Part shown: in pieces, positions 1 to 7,022 of the stretch
How positions within the stretch are numbered: the stretch's first letter is position 1
How the letters are laid out: each line of letters begins with the position of its first letter
Source of the DNA: Deltaproteobacteria bacterium
GTDB taxonomy: Bacteria; Desulfobacterota; UBA8473
Length of the DNA stretch: 14,845 nucleotides
Assembly (NCBI GenBank): GCA_030643245.1
Contig: DAOWME010000047.1
Location: forward strand, 1 to 14,845
Reading direction: 5' to 3'
The notes under the pieces: generated by a model
What the model saw: only the letters and a program-made list of their open reading frames with translations
Told to the model about the DNA's origin: nothing
Database searches by the model: none
Translations under genes and position numbers: made by a program

Positions 1-96
1 AAACAAATAAAAAAATGGCGAAGAGCCTGGAAATTGCGGCTGATAGAAGAAAAGAACCAAAATTGGGAAGATTTGTATGATACGATATGTTCTTAA
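1..96 (+). CDS. GIY-YIG nuclease family protein, C-terminal end (partial)
   Basis: Reading frame 1 is open from the window edge to a TAA at 94-96 and encodes 31 residues. The segment starting KKWRRAWKLRLIEEKNQNWE and closing with DLYDTICS is the typical tail of the small (about 90 aa) stand-alone GIY-YIG nucleases: a basic (K/R)xWRRxWK stretch, then LIE, then N-x-x-W-x-DLY. The GIY and YIG motifs themselves lie outside the window, so catalytic competence cannot be judged. These short proteins are common in Proteobacteria as scattered single genes of poorly known role. This one is followed 5 nt later by a dRS3-like palindrome. It is on the same strand as the downstream regulator but about 300 nt away, so it is probably not part of the catabolic operon. 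The family call is fairly sure from the tail alone. Confidence 0.82.
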   Translation, partial: KQIKKWRRAWKLRLIEEKNQNWEDLYDTICS

Positions 97-101
97 TCTG
101 G

Positions 102-121
102 ATTCCCGCCTTCGCGGGAAT
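102..121. repeat. Perfect 20-bp palindromic repeat, dRS3-like (ATTCCC-N8-GGGAAT)
   Basis: The sequence is ATTCCCGC, loop CTTC, GCGGGAAT: a perfect 8-bp inverted repeat with a 4-nt loop. It fits the ATTCCC-N8-GGGAAT form of the dispersed dRS3 element known from Neisseria, and similar sequences (ctGGATTCCCGC...GCGGGAATGAC) recur in many proteobacterial genomes. There is no T-run after it, so it is not a standard intrinsic terminator, although it could stop or protect the 3' end of the GIY-YIG mRNA that ends just before it. Only one copy is visible here; that it is repeated elsewhere is inferred from its form. Confidence 0.6.
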
Positions 122-394
122 GACGTGGTGAAAGTTTAACAGCAATAAATGTGCCAATTGCTTACTTGGTTCTTCAACTATTTTTCGAAAACTCAAGCAT
201 TATTTTATGACCTGTCCAGTCCTGTCTTCTCAGATTAACCTTGTGGTAAAGTCCCTTCAACCTTTTCTAGTAGCAAGAGCCATGCCGGGGGGGGGTAATT
301 CTTCATAAGATTTTTATGTTGACACCAGAAAAACGAGGTGTTAGGAATGTATAATAAATAAACAACATACTTGTTGAAAGGGGCTTGCCCTCCC
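122..394. other. Non-coding gap upstream of the sigma-54 activator, with a nine-G run
   Basis: No convincing gene is seen in either strand here. The stretch is AT-rich except for a run of nine G at 287-295. It holds a perfect TTGACA (319-324) and a perfect TATAAT (350-355), but they are 25 bp apart. A TTG at 371 could extend the downstream reading frame by eight codons, but it has no ribosome site. This gap should hold the regulator's own promoter. Confidence 0.5.
319..355 (+). promoter_or_regulatory. Candidate sigma-70-type promoter for the activator gene (weak)
   Basis: TTGACA at 319-324 and TATAAT at 350-355 both match consensus exactly, but the 25-bp spacer is far longer than the usual 16-18 bp. 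Either the TATAAT works with a poor -35, helped by the TG just before it, or the pair is chance in AT-rich DNA. A start near 362 would give a leader of about 33 nt before the ATG at 395. Confidence 0.25.
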
Positions 395-1846
395 ATGACA
401 CAAACAGATAAGTTGAGTCAGAGAGAATTACTTAACAGGGTCAAAATAGATGAAAAGACAATCAACATATTTGATTATCTTTATGACGGCATAATCTTAA
501 TATCTGAGGATAGCACGATGATCTATGTTAACCCTGCTTATGCCAGGATCTTGGGGATCTCACCCGAGAGGTTAATAGGAAATAAGATTTCATCAATTGA
601 ACCAAATGCCAAATCACTTAGGGTATTAGAAAACGGGAAGCCGATTATCGATCAACGTATATATGTCGAAACCCTCAAGGCCGAGGTGAGATTGACCACG
701 TTGCCTTTACGGTCCGGGGAAGATATTCGCGGCGCCATAACGATCCTTACAAATATAGAATGGGATAAGGATAGATATGTGGAAGTGGATTATGAGAAGC
801 TGGTGGCCGAACATCTGAAGGATGAACTCTCGTCAAAAGAACCCTTACCTAAGGAATTCAACTTGTTGGTGGGGGAGGATAAGGAATTCAGGAAGGCCTT
901 GTACAGAGCCAACAGGGCGGCAAGGACGGATCTTCCTATACTCGTAAGAGGGGATAGCGGCACAGGTAAGGAGTTGCTGGTCCAGGCCATACACAGGGTG
1001 AGCCATAGAAACAGGAATCCCATAATAGAGGTTAACTGTGCTGCAATACCTGATACACTCCTGGAGGCCGAGCTCTTTGGATACAAGAAGGGGGCCTTTA
1101 CCGGGGCCGGCCGATATGGTAAGAGGGGCCTATTCGAGGCGGCAAATAATGGAACGATCTTTCTCGATGAGATCGGCGACATTAGTTTATCAATGCAGGC
1201 TAAGTTGCTTAGAGTTTTGCAAGAGAACGAGTTTAAAAGGCTTGGGGGAACGGAAAAGATTAAGGTTGATGTAAGGGTTATTTCAGCTACCAATAAGAAC
1301 CTCGAAGAGCTTATACGAAGTGGGGGATTCAGGGAAGACATCTACTACAGGCTGAATACAATATCCATTCACCTTCCCCCCCTCTGTGAAAGGGGAAATG
1401 ATATAGAATGGTTGATAGGGCATTTTTTTACTATATTCAATGAGAAATACCAGAAGAAGATAGAGATATCTGAACAGGCTCTCAACCTTCTAAAGGGCTA
1501 TCATTGGCCCGGAAATGTACGTGAACTCAGGAACGTAATTGAATATGCCATGACAATGACCGATACTGATGCAGTGAAATGCGAACACCTCCCTCATTAC
1601 ATCATGACCGACGGCAAAGAACATGGAGTGGACATTTTTAGTGGTTTATCCCACAGCTCGTGTATAAACGGCAAAGAAGGGCCTTTCTTACAGCGGATGC
1701 TTGACTCCGTGGAGGCGGAAGCGATGAAACAGGCCATGGAAAGGACAAGGAACAAAACAGAAGCCATAGAGCTTCTGGGAATGAGTAGAAGGGCCTTTTA
1801 CTACAAGCTAAAGAGATACAATCTTGAAGAAAATATGTCACCGTGA
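395..1846 (+). CDS. Sigma-54-dependent transcriptional activator (PAS, AAA+, Fis-type HTH)
   Basis: A cytoplasmic enhancer-binding protein that remodels RNA polymerase-sigma-54 using ATP. With the ATG at 395 it has 483 residues. A PAS-like sensor lies at about 20-122 (DYLYDGIILISEDSTMIYVN onwards). The AAA+ domain at about 157-385 has Walker A GDSGTGKE (186-193), the sigma-54-contacting GAFTGA loop (233-238), Walker B GTIFLDEIGD (253-262) and REDIYYRLN carrying the arginine finger. A Fis-type helix-turn-helix at about 442-477 ends the protein. The ATG at 395 is preferred over TTG 371 because GAAAGGGG lies about 12 nt before it. There is no receiver domain, so the PAS domain probably senses a ligand such as the pathway substrate or its CoA ester (inference). 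The -24/-12 promoter immediately downstream makes the enzyme operon its likely target. The family call is very sure; the effector is unknown. Confidence 0.96.
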   Translation: MTQTDKLSQRELLNRVKIDEKTINIFDYLYDGIILISEDSTMIYVNPAYARILGISPERLIGNKISSIEPNAKSLRVLENGKPIIDQRIYVETLKAEVRLTTLPLRSGEDIRGAITILTNIEWDKDRYVEVDYEKLVAEHLKDELSSKEPLPKEFNLLVGEDKEFRKALYRANRAARTDLPILVRGDSGTGKELLVQAIHRVSHRNRNPIIEVNCAAIPDTLLEAELFGYKKGAFTGAGRYGKRGLFEAANNGTIFLDEIGDISLSMQAKLLRVLQENEFKRLGGTEKIKVDVRVISATNKNLEELIRSGGFREDIYYRLNTISIHLPPLCERGNDIEWLIGHFFTIFNEKYQKKIEISEQALNLLKGYHWPGNVRELRNVIEYAMTMTDTDAVKCEHLPHYIMTDGKEHGVDIFSGLSHSSCINGKEGPFLQRMLDSVEAEAMKQAMERTRNKTEAIELLGMSRRAFYYKLKRYNLEENMSP

Positions 1847-2129
1847 AGGTGTCGGATAATGGATCGTACACGTTTGTTTAAATTTTATATGACATAGCCA
1901 ACTTTTAGAGTGTCCAATCCCCCTGCAGCCCCCCTCATTCACCTCATTCTTCGATCCCTACCTGACAGACCAGAAATAATTTGTATACTAATTATATACC
2001 ACCACACTTCGAGAGAACCCCTCCATACGGATAAATGTAGAATTTACATTTTGTATAATATCTTTAATATCAATAGATTAAAAGTTTTTAGCAAAAAACT
2101 GGGTAAGGTATGAGCGCTTGTTGTAATTA
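1847..2129. other. Non-coding gap between activator and operon promoter
   Basis: This AT-rich stretch is free of a convincing gene. A 67-codon frame at 1910-2113 has no ribosome site and no family resemblance. It contains the inverted repeat at 2033-2051, two copies of TTTGTATA (1980-1987 and 2050-2057) 70 bp apart, and a GTATAC palindrome at 1983-1988. No clear terminator follows the activator gene. Its main role is probably to hold the upstream activator sites for the -24/-12 promoter. Confidence 0.5.
2033..2051. promoter_or_regulatory. Inverted repeat, candidate upstream activator site
   Basis: AAATGTA (2033-2039) and TACATTT (2045-2051) form a perfect 7-bp inverted repeat around GAATT. 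Its centre is about 114 bp upstream of the transcription start predicted from the -24/-12 promoter, inside the 80-150 bp range usual for sites bound by sigma-54 activators, whose Fis-type HTH dimers prefer such dyads. The assignment to the neighbouring activator is inference, and AT-rich DNA makes such repeats easier to find by chance. Confidence 0.45.
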
Positions 2130-2145
2130 TGGCATGAGAATTGCC
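2130..2145 (+). promoter_or_regulatory. Sigma-54 (-24/-12) promoter of the catabolic operon
   Basis: TGGCATGAGAATTGCC matches the TGGCACG-N4-TTGCW pattern with a single change in the -24 box and C for W after TTGC. The invariant GG (2131-2132) and GC (2143-2144) are exactly 10 nt apart, as required. Transcription should start near 2156, giving a leader of about 42 nt to the ATG at 2198. It sits between a sigma-54 activator gene and the first enzyme gene, which raises confidence. The short GGCA/TGCC dyad inside it could alternatively be an operator half-site pair, which seems less likely. Confidence 0.78.
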
Positions 2146-2197
2146 AATACGGATGGTGAAGGAAGCCAACAATAGATCTATCTAGATGAGGTTTAAT

Positions 2198-3133
2198 ATG
2201 CAGGATGAAGTTACCATAGTTGAGGTGGGTCCCTGGGAGGGACTTCAATGCGAGGGTAGATACATACCGGTAGAGAAAAAGATAGAACTCATTAAGAAGA
2301 TCTCTGAGACAGGGGTGAAAAAAATCGTTGCCACAAGCTTTGCACATCCCAAATCGCTTCCGCAATTTGTGGATTCTGAGCAGGTGATGGACGCCCTCAA
2401 TAGTAGTTCCAGCGTGATCTATCTTGTTGCTGTTCCCAACGAGATCGCATGCAGGAGGGCACTCGCCTCCCGTGTTAAAGAGGTTCTTATCTGGATCTCG
2501 ATCAGCGAAACCCATAATATGCGAACCCTAGGTGTTCCGGTAGCCAGTACGATGAAGGAGATCCAGCTGATCGCTAAGATATGCAAAGAGAATAACGTAA
2601 GAATTCGCTCGATGATAGCAACAGCCTTTGGTTGTGCATACGAAGGGGAAACGACTATTGCGGCTGTCCGGGAACTGGTATTAAAATTAAATAAGCTGGG
2701 ATGCCAGGAAGTGTGTCTGACGGATACACATGGCATGGCGAACCCTAAGGAGGTGAGGGAACGGATATCACATTTAAGGAGGGAATTACCTTATGTGACC
2801 TTTAGCGTACATTTTCATGATGTCAAAGGGATGGGAATTGCTAATGGGTTTGCTGCTTTTGAGGAGGGCGTAAGGATATTTGACAGCGCTGTAGGCGGGA
2901 TAGGTACTGCTCCGGATATGCCGGGAGGGTCGAGGGATATTCCAACCGAAGCCTTAGTGCTCATGTTTGAAGAGATGGGGGTATCCACGGGCATTGATTT
3001 GGATAAGCTGTCTGCTTGTACTGATCTTGCGGAGGAGATTATCGGAAGAAGGTTGGAACGGAGCAATAGGGGGGTATGCCTTTACAATGATAGAGACCTT
3101 GTCACAAGTTCCCCCGAAGAATTTTTAGTTTAG
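2198..3133 (+). CDS. HMG-CoA lyase-like TIM-barrel protein with altered active site
   Basis: 311 residues from ATG 2198, chosen because GATGAGG ends 6 nt before it; ATG 2186 is in frame but lacks a ribosome site. Overall it aligns along the whole length with hydroxymethylglutaryl-CoA lyase: VEVGPWEGLQ near the start, ATSFAHPKSLPQ, a TAFGCAYEG strand, LTDTHG, the metal-binding HFHD (His205, His207) and a C-terminal TGIDLDKL helix. The residues that do the chemistry in the family are changed: the GPRDGLQ motif reads GPWEGLQ (Trp13, Glu14), the strand Glu of EATSF is Val, the loop GGCPYA reads GTAPDM (no Cys), and the Asn metal ligand is Asp. The metal site could persist with Glu and Asp. A C-C cleaving or forming reaction on an acyl-CoA is possible, but HMG-CoA lyase activity is unlikely. 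It is the first gene after the sigma-54 promoter. Confidence 0.88.
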   Translation: MQDEVTIVEVGPWEGLQCEGRYIPVEKKIELIKKISETGVKKIVATSFAHPKSLPQFVDSEQVMDALNSSSSVIYLVAVPNEIACRRALASRVKEVLIWISISETHNMRTLGVPVASTMKEIQLIAKICKENNVRIRSMIATAFGCAYEGETTIAAVRELVLKLNKLGCQEVCLTDTHGMANPKEVRERISHLRRELPYVTFSVHFHDVKGMGIANGFAAFEEGVRIFDSAVGGIGTAPDMPGGSRDIPTEALVLMFEEMGVSTGIDLDKLSACTDLAEEIIGRRLERSNRGVCLYNDRDLVTSSPEEFLV

Positions 3134-3260
3134 TTCCGCTCCCGGAGGACCTTTGCAAGAGCGTATCCTTTTTCGTCCCGGCAAGAGCCAAGCCCTGTTT
3201 GTTGATTTATCAAGAAAAATGCCACCATTAGAATTGTTGTCGTAAAGGAGGAATCTCGTT

Positions 3261-4400
3261 ATGGAAAAAGTTATGAGCAGGTTCATGGAGCTGTCAACTG
3301 ATCCATACGCCGGTGTTGCCAAATGGAAGGAGGATACCGGCAAAAAGATTATCGGTTGCTTCCCCATGCGCATCCCGGAAGAGATCGTCCATGCTTCCGG
3401 TATGCTGCCCGTGGTGATGTGGAGGGGTAACGAGGCCGTTACCCTTGGTCATTCTTATGTACATAACTTCAATTGTGGATTGACCCGTAGCTTTATCGAC
3501 GACGTGATGAAGGATAAACTCGACTTTATGGATGGGATGATATTCTACCGGTCATGTCTTCAGGCAGAGGAAATACCTTCGACCATAGAGTTGAACGCTC
3601 CTCCCCGCCATTTTTTGTACCTTTACTTGCCGCCGCTGTATCCGGGTGCGGTCTTTCGGGATTTTCTGATTCAGCAGTTGAAAAAGATGAAGGAAAACTT
3701 AGAGGCGTGGGCTGGAAAGGAAATAACCGAGGATGCCCTAAACAACAGCATCGAGGTTTATAACAAGAATCGCTCTCTCCTAAAGAGGTTATACGAACTG
3801 AGAAAAAGGAAACCCGGGACGATCAGGGCAAGGGAGATGCTGGCCATCGTTCACGCCAGCATGTTGATGGACAAAGAGGAGCACAGTAAACTGTTGGGAA
3901 GCCTTTTACCCGAGCTGGAAGATAGGGAGGAGGTTGCCGACGGTAAGGTGAGGGTCATATTGAGTGGCGGTCTTTGCCAGACCCCCCATACGGCTATCCT
4001 CGATCTAATCGAAGAAGCCGGGATGGTGGTGGTTGATGATGACATATACATCGGTTCACGGTACTTCGCAAATGAAGTTACGCCCGGTAATGATCCGTTG
4101 GAATCACTGGCTGACCGTTACATGAAGAAAACACCACCCGATCCGACCATGGGGGATTGGAAGACCCTGTGGTCGGACTATATGGTCGACAAGGTCAGGG
4201 AGAACAACGCCAAAGGAATGGTCAGCTTGCTTGTTAAGTTCTGTCCTCCCCACCTATGCTATTATCCGGACATAAAGCGGACCTTTGACAAGGAGGGTAT
4301 CCCGGAAGTCATGATCGAGGTGGAACATGAGGTCGTGTCTGTGGAACAGATGAGAACGAGACTTCAGGCATTTGTCGAGGTCATAAGAGGAGGTGCCTAA
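3261..4400 (+). CDS. 2-hydroxyacyl-CoA dehydratase / benzoyl-CoA reductase subunit, BcrC/HgdB-like
   Basis: 379 residues, the usual length for BcrC and HgdB. GGAGG at 3247-3251 stands 9 nt before the ATG. Family marks are the N-terminal IIGCFPMRIPEEIVHASGMLPV strand-helix, three cysteines placed as the [4Fe-4S] ligands of this family (Cys72 in NCGLTRS, Cys99 in YRSCLQ, Cys328 in VKFCPP), and the C-terminal EVEHEVVSVEQMRTRLQAF segment. The second Cys region reads SCLQAEE instead of the common TCD(G/S), which may reflect a different substrate. In the family such subunits use electrons of very low potential, delivered by an ATP-driven activator, to remove water from 2-hydroxyacyl-CoA or reduce an aromatic acyl-CoA ring. 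The gene is directly joined to its partner at 4401, in the same C-then-B order as bcrCB. No activator gene is visible. Oxygen-sensitive and cytoplasmic. Confidence 0.92.
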   Translation: MEKVMSRFMELSTDPYAGVAKWKEDTGKKIIGCFPMRIPEEIVHASGMLPVVMWRGNEAVTLGHSYVHNFNCGLTRSFIDDVMKDKLDFMDGMIFYRSCLQAEEIPSTIELNAPPRHFLYLYLPPLYPGAVFRDFLIQQLKKMKENLEAWAGKEITEDALNNSIEVYNKNRSLLKRLYELRKRKPGTIRAREMLAIVHASMLMDKEEHSKLLGSLLPELEDREEVADGKVRVILSGGLCQTPHTAILDLIEEAGMVVVDDDIYIGSRYFANEVTPGNDPLESLADRYMKKTPPDPTMGDWKTLWSDYMVDKVRENNAKGMVSLLVKFCPPHLCYYPDIKRTFDKEGIPEVMIEVEHEVVSVEQMRTRLQAFVEVIRGGA

Positions 4401-5666
4401 ATGGTACAGGAATTTAAGTTAAATAGATTAGAAACAACAAGGTTGATGGGCCCCATGGTCGATAAGCATTGGAAGGAGTTGAGAACCGCTAAGGAAAGGG
4501 GAGAGAAGGTTGCCTGGTGTTCCGGGGTCCCCTTTATATTTGCATACGCCATGGACATGAAATGCCACTTCATGGCGGGGTATTCAGCGTATTGTGCAGG
4601 AAGGAAAGCGGGGGAACACGTCCTTGAAATAGCTGACAGTACAGGTGAGCTCCCGGACACATGTTCCTATCACAGAATGCATATGGGAATGGCCGAGGCG
4701 GTGAAGAGGGGGATCCCAGTGAGGGAGGATGTGGTACTCCCCATACCTGACCTAATGATCGCAGGCAGGGTTTGTCCTGAGATGTCTCACTATGCGGAGG
4801 CCCTCTATCGCAAGTTCGGCATTCAGGTTGCGGGTATCGAGTTGATGACACCCTACCAGGAATCCGACTATGAGTTTTTGGAACCGTATTTGGAGAGGCA
4901 ATTTAAGGAGATTCTTATCCCCACACTGGAAGAGATTTGTGGTAAGCCCTTTGACTATGACCATATGCGTGAGATCCTTCGCGTACTCAAGAAGACGGCG
5001 ACCATACGGAACGACTGCCTGGAGTATTTCAAGAAGGTCCCGTCTCCCTGGACATTATGGGACTATGGGGTGAGCCTCGCCCCTGTAATCTATTTGATGG
5101 GAAAACCCGAGACCATACCCTACTATGAGAAACTGAGGGCAGAGTTGGAAGAGAGGTCTAAGAAAAACATACCCGCCATTCTTCCGGAAGAGAAACACAG
5201 GGTCTTTTGGGATGGATGGCTCCCTTGGGGGTTTTTGGGGCATTTCAGCCGTAAGCTTACGAGTTACGGCGCCAACCCTATCTCCGGAAGGTATCCATGG
5301 GAGATGTTCCCTAGGCCGGACCTTATCGATCCTGAGGGTGATCCTGTTCATACTTTTGTGAAGGCGCTTTACACCGGAACGATGCTTGGAAATAATATGG
5401 CAAAGCCGGGTCTATCCCTTATAGACAGGATAATACCGGAATACCAGATCGATGGGTTGATCTTCTTTACTGCGAAAAGCTGCAGGATCTGGAAGAGCCA
5501 GCTGACCATCCTCGAAAAGATGGAGAGGAAGTACGGCATACCCGGATTATGCCTTGAAGCGGACATGGCAGATCCGAAGATGTTCTCCGATGCACAGATA
5601 GATACGAGGTTGAACGCATTCTTCGAGGTGCTGGAGGCGAGGAAAGAGAAGAGGAGATGGGTGTAA
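4401..5666 (+). CDS. 2-hydroxyacyl-CoA dehydratase / benzoyl-CoA reductase subunit, BcrB/HgdA-like
   Basis: 421 residues, close to BcrB length. The ATG follows the preceding stop codon with no gap, and AGGAGG (4388-4393) inside the end of the upstream gene is 7 nt away, so the two are translationally coupled. Cys88 (DTCSY), Cys125 (GRVCPEM) and Cys361 (AKSCRIW) sit where the three cluster-binding cysteines of BcrB-type proteins are expected. The N-terminal GEKVAWCSGVPF and the C-terminal LCLEADMADP plus DTRLNAFFEVLEA also fit the family. With the 3261 gene it should form a heterodimer holding two [4Fe-4S] clusters that acts on an acyl-CoA. Whether it dehydrates a 2-hydroxyacyl-CoA or reduces a ring cannot be told from sequence alone. 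The BcrA/D or HgdC-like ATPase it would need must be encoded elsewhere. Confidence 0.92.
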   Translation: MVQEFKLNRLETTRLMGPMVDKHWKELRTAKERGEKVAWCSGVPFIFAYAMDMKCHFMAGYSAYCAGRKAGEHVLEIADSTGELPDTCSYHRMHMGMAEAVKRGIPVREDVVLPIPDLMIAGRVCPEMSHYAEALYRKFGIQVAGIELMTPYQESDYEFLEPYLERQFKEILIPTLEEICGKPFDYDHMREILRVLKKTATIRNDCLEYFKKVPSPWTLWDYGVSLAPVIYLMGKPETIPYYEKLRAELEERSKKNIPAILPEEKHRVFWDGWLPWGFLGHFSRKLTSYGANPISGRYPWEMFPRPDLIDPEGDPVHTFVKALYTGTMLGNNMAKPGLSLIDRIIPEYQIDGLIFFTAKSCRIWKSQLTILEKMERKYGIPGLCLEADMADPKMFSDAQIDTRLNAFFEVLEARKEKRRWV

Positions 5667-5680
5667 TTTATGACCGGAGA

Positions 5681-5735
5681 TTTTGAAGATCATCATTGAG
5701 TTTCAAAAATTCCAACCTGTGCATTTTGTCAGGTT
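5681..5735. other. Small inverted repeats in the gap before acyl-CoA dehydrogenase 1
   Basis: The 184-nt gap 5667-5850 has two modest hairpins: TTTTGAA (5681-5687) with TTCAAAA (5702-5708), and AACCTG (5714-5719) with CAGGTT (5730-5735). Neither is followed by a T-run, so neither is a clear terminator. No promoter with good spacing was found, and read-through into the next gene seems likely. Confidence 0.3.
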
Positions 5736-5850
5736 TACCGCTTAACGCAATGCTGTTCACTTATTCATCGGAGACATTTTAAGACAACGGGGTTGAGTAA
5801 CTGCACTGGTCGAAAATTTCTGATAACAGATATTTAGGAGGTTAAAACGT

Positions 5851-6993
5851 ATGCCTTTTCAACTAACCGAAGAAGAGGAAATGTTCAGAAAGTCTTTGAG
5901 AAGCTTTTTAGAAGAGAAGGTGGCGCCGAGGGCTGCTGAAATCGACAGGAAGGACGAATTCCCCAGCGATCTGTACAGGACGATGAGTGAGATAGGGATC
6001 CAGGCTGTGTTCTTCCCTGAGGAGTATGGTGGGTCCGGCGGAGATCTTCTCGCCTGTTGCCTCACCACAGAGGAGATCAGCCGGGTGAGCGGAAGCATGG
6101 CCGTGCTCACGGGCCCCCCCTTATCCCTTGCTTCCGCAGCCTTCAGGTTGGCCGGCACCCATGAACAGAAGCTCAAGTATCTCCCCAAGTTGGCGAGCGG
6201 TGAATGGATCTATGCCATAGCCATTACCGAACCGGATGCCGGATCCGATGTCTCTGCCATAAGAACGACTGCCGAACTGAAAGGTGACCATTATGTATTA
6301 AACGGCACAAAGCGGTTTCACACAATGGGTGATCAGGCGGATGTAACCACTGTCTACGTGAAGACAGATATGAGCAAAGGGGTAAAGGGGATCAGCACAT
6401 TTGTAATTGAAGGGGAAACCCCCGGGAGAATCATCGCAAAGAAGGAAGAGATGATGGGAATAAAGGGTATTGCATCGTGCGAGATCGTCTTTGAGGATTG
6501 TCGGGTTCCCAGGGAAAACCTCCTTGGAAAAGAGGGGGAGGGCTTTAAGGATGTTATGCGTACCCTCGACGAGAGCCGGCCGATAGTGGCTGCCATGGGC
6601 GTGGGATTGGCCCAGGGCGCTCTCGATTGTGCTGTGAGCTATGCAAAAGAGAGGGTACAATTTGGAAAACCGATCTGTGAATTCCAGGGGATCCAGTTCA
6701 TGCTGGCGGACATGGCAACCCAGATCGAAGCATCCCGGTATCTCGTATACAGGGCTGCCAGCATTGCATTAAATCGTAACAGAGAAAGCATGATGCTGGC
6801 TTCCATGGCAAAATATTTCAGCAGTGACATTGCCATGAAGGTCACCACTGACGCGGTTCAGGTCCTGGGAGGATATGGGTACAGCACCGAATATCCCGTT
6901 GAGAGGATGATGAGGGACGCCAAGTGCTTTCAGATATTCGAAGGGACCAATCAGATCCAGAGGGTAGTAGTAGCGAGGTCTTTGTTGGGATAA
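5851..6993 (+). CDS. Acyl-CoA dehydrogenase 1
   Basis: 380 residues, the normal family length. AGGAGGT (5836-5842) is 8 nt before the ATG. It oxidises an acyl-CoA to the 2,3-enoyl-CoA with FAD, passing electrons to ETF. Visible marks are FFPEEYGGSGGD near residue 60, the FAD/substrate strand AITEPDAGSD, KERVQFGKPICEFQGIQFMLADM, LGGYGYSTEYPVERMMRDAK, and the catalytic base Glu364 in IFEGTNQIQR, placed as in butyryl- and medium-chain dehydrogenases. No sign of glutaryl-CoA or other specific substrate could be read with confidence. It sits between the dehydratase/reductase pair and the mutase subunits and is much like the third dehydrogenase at 13541 (shared KVTTDAVQ and YPVERMMRDAKC), which suggests duplication inside the cluster. 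Confidence 0.95.
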   Translation: MPFQLTEEEEMFRKSLRSFLEEKVAPRAAEIDRKDEFPSDLYRTMSEIGIQAVFFPEEYGGSGGDLLACCLTTEEISRVSGSMAVLTGPPLSLASAAFRLAGTHEQKLKYLPKLASGEWIYAIAITEPDAGSDVSAIRTTAELKGDHYVLNGTKRFHTMGDQADVTTVYVKTDMSKGVKGISTFVIEGETPGRIIAKKEEMMGIKGIASCEIVFEDCRVPRENLLGKEGEGFKDVMRTLDESRPIVAAMGVGLAQGALDCAVSYAKERVQFGKPICEFQGIQFMLADMATQIEASRYLVYRAASIALNRNRESMMLASMAKYFSSDIAMKVTTDAVQVLGGYGYSTEYPVERMMRDAKCFQIFEGTNQIQRVVVARSLLG

Positions 6994-7022
6994 GTTCACA
7001 GTAAGGGTTGAAGGAGTAAAGA

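Noticed and set aside
1910..2113. 67-codon open frame between the activator and the operon
   Set aside because: It has no ribosome site, contains low-complexity AT-rich sequence, resembles no family, and overlaps the candidate activator site.
3155..3188. Direct repeat GCAAGAGC, also seen near 273
   Set aside because: It is only 8-9 bases, with no regular spacing or structure, and probably chance.
3179..3194. Possible second -24/-12 promoter (GG-N10-GC) before the BcrC-like gene
   Set aside because: The spacing fits, but the -12 part reads AAGC rather than TTGC and the -24 box lacks its T, so it is too weak to call.
6298..6660. 120-codon minus-strand frame inside acyl-CoA dehydrogenase 1
   Set aside because: It is fully antisense to a well-supported gene and has no family resemblance. 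The same holds for the other long antisense frames, such as 790-1341 and 6842-7327.
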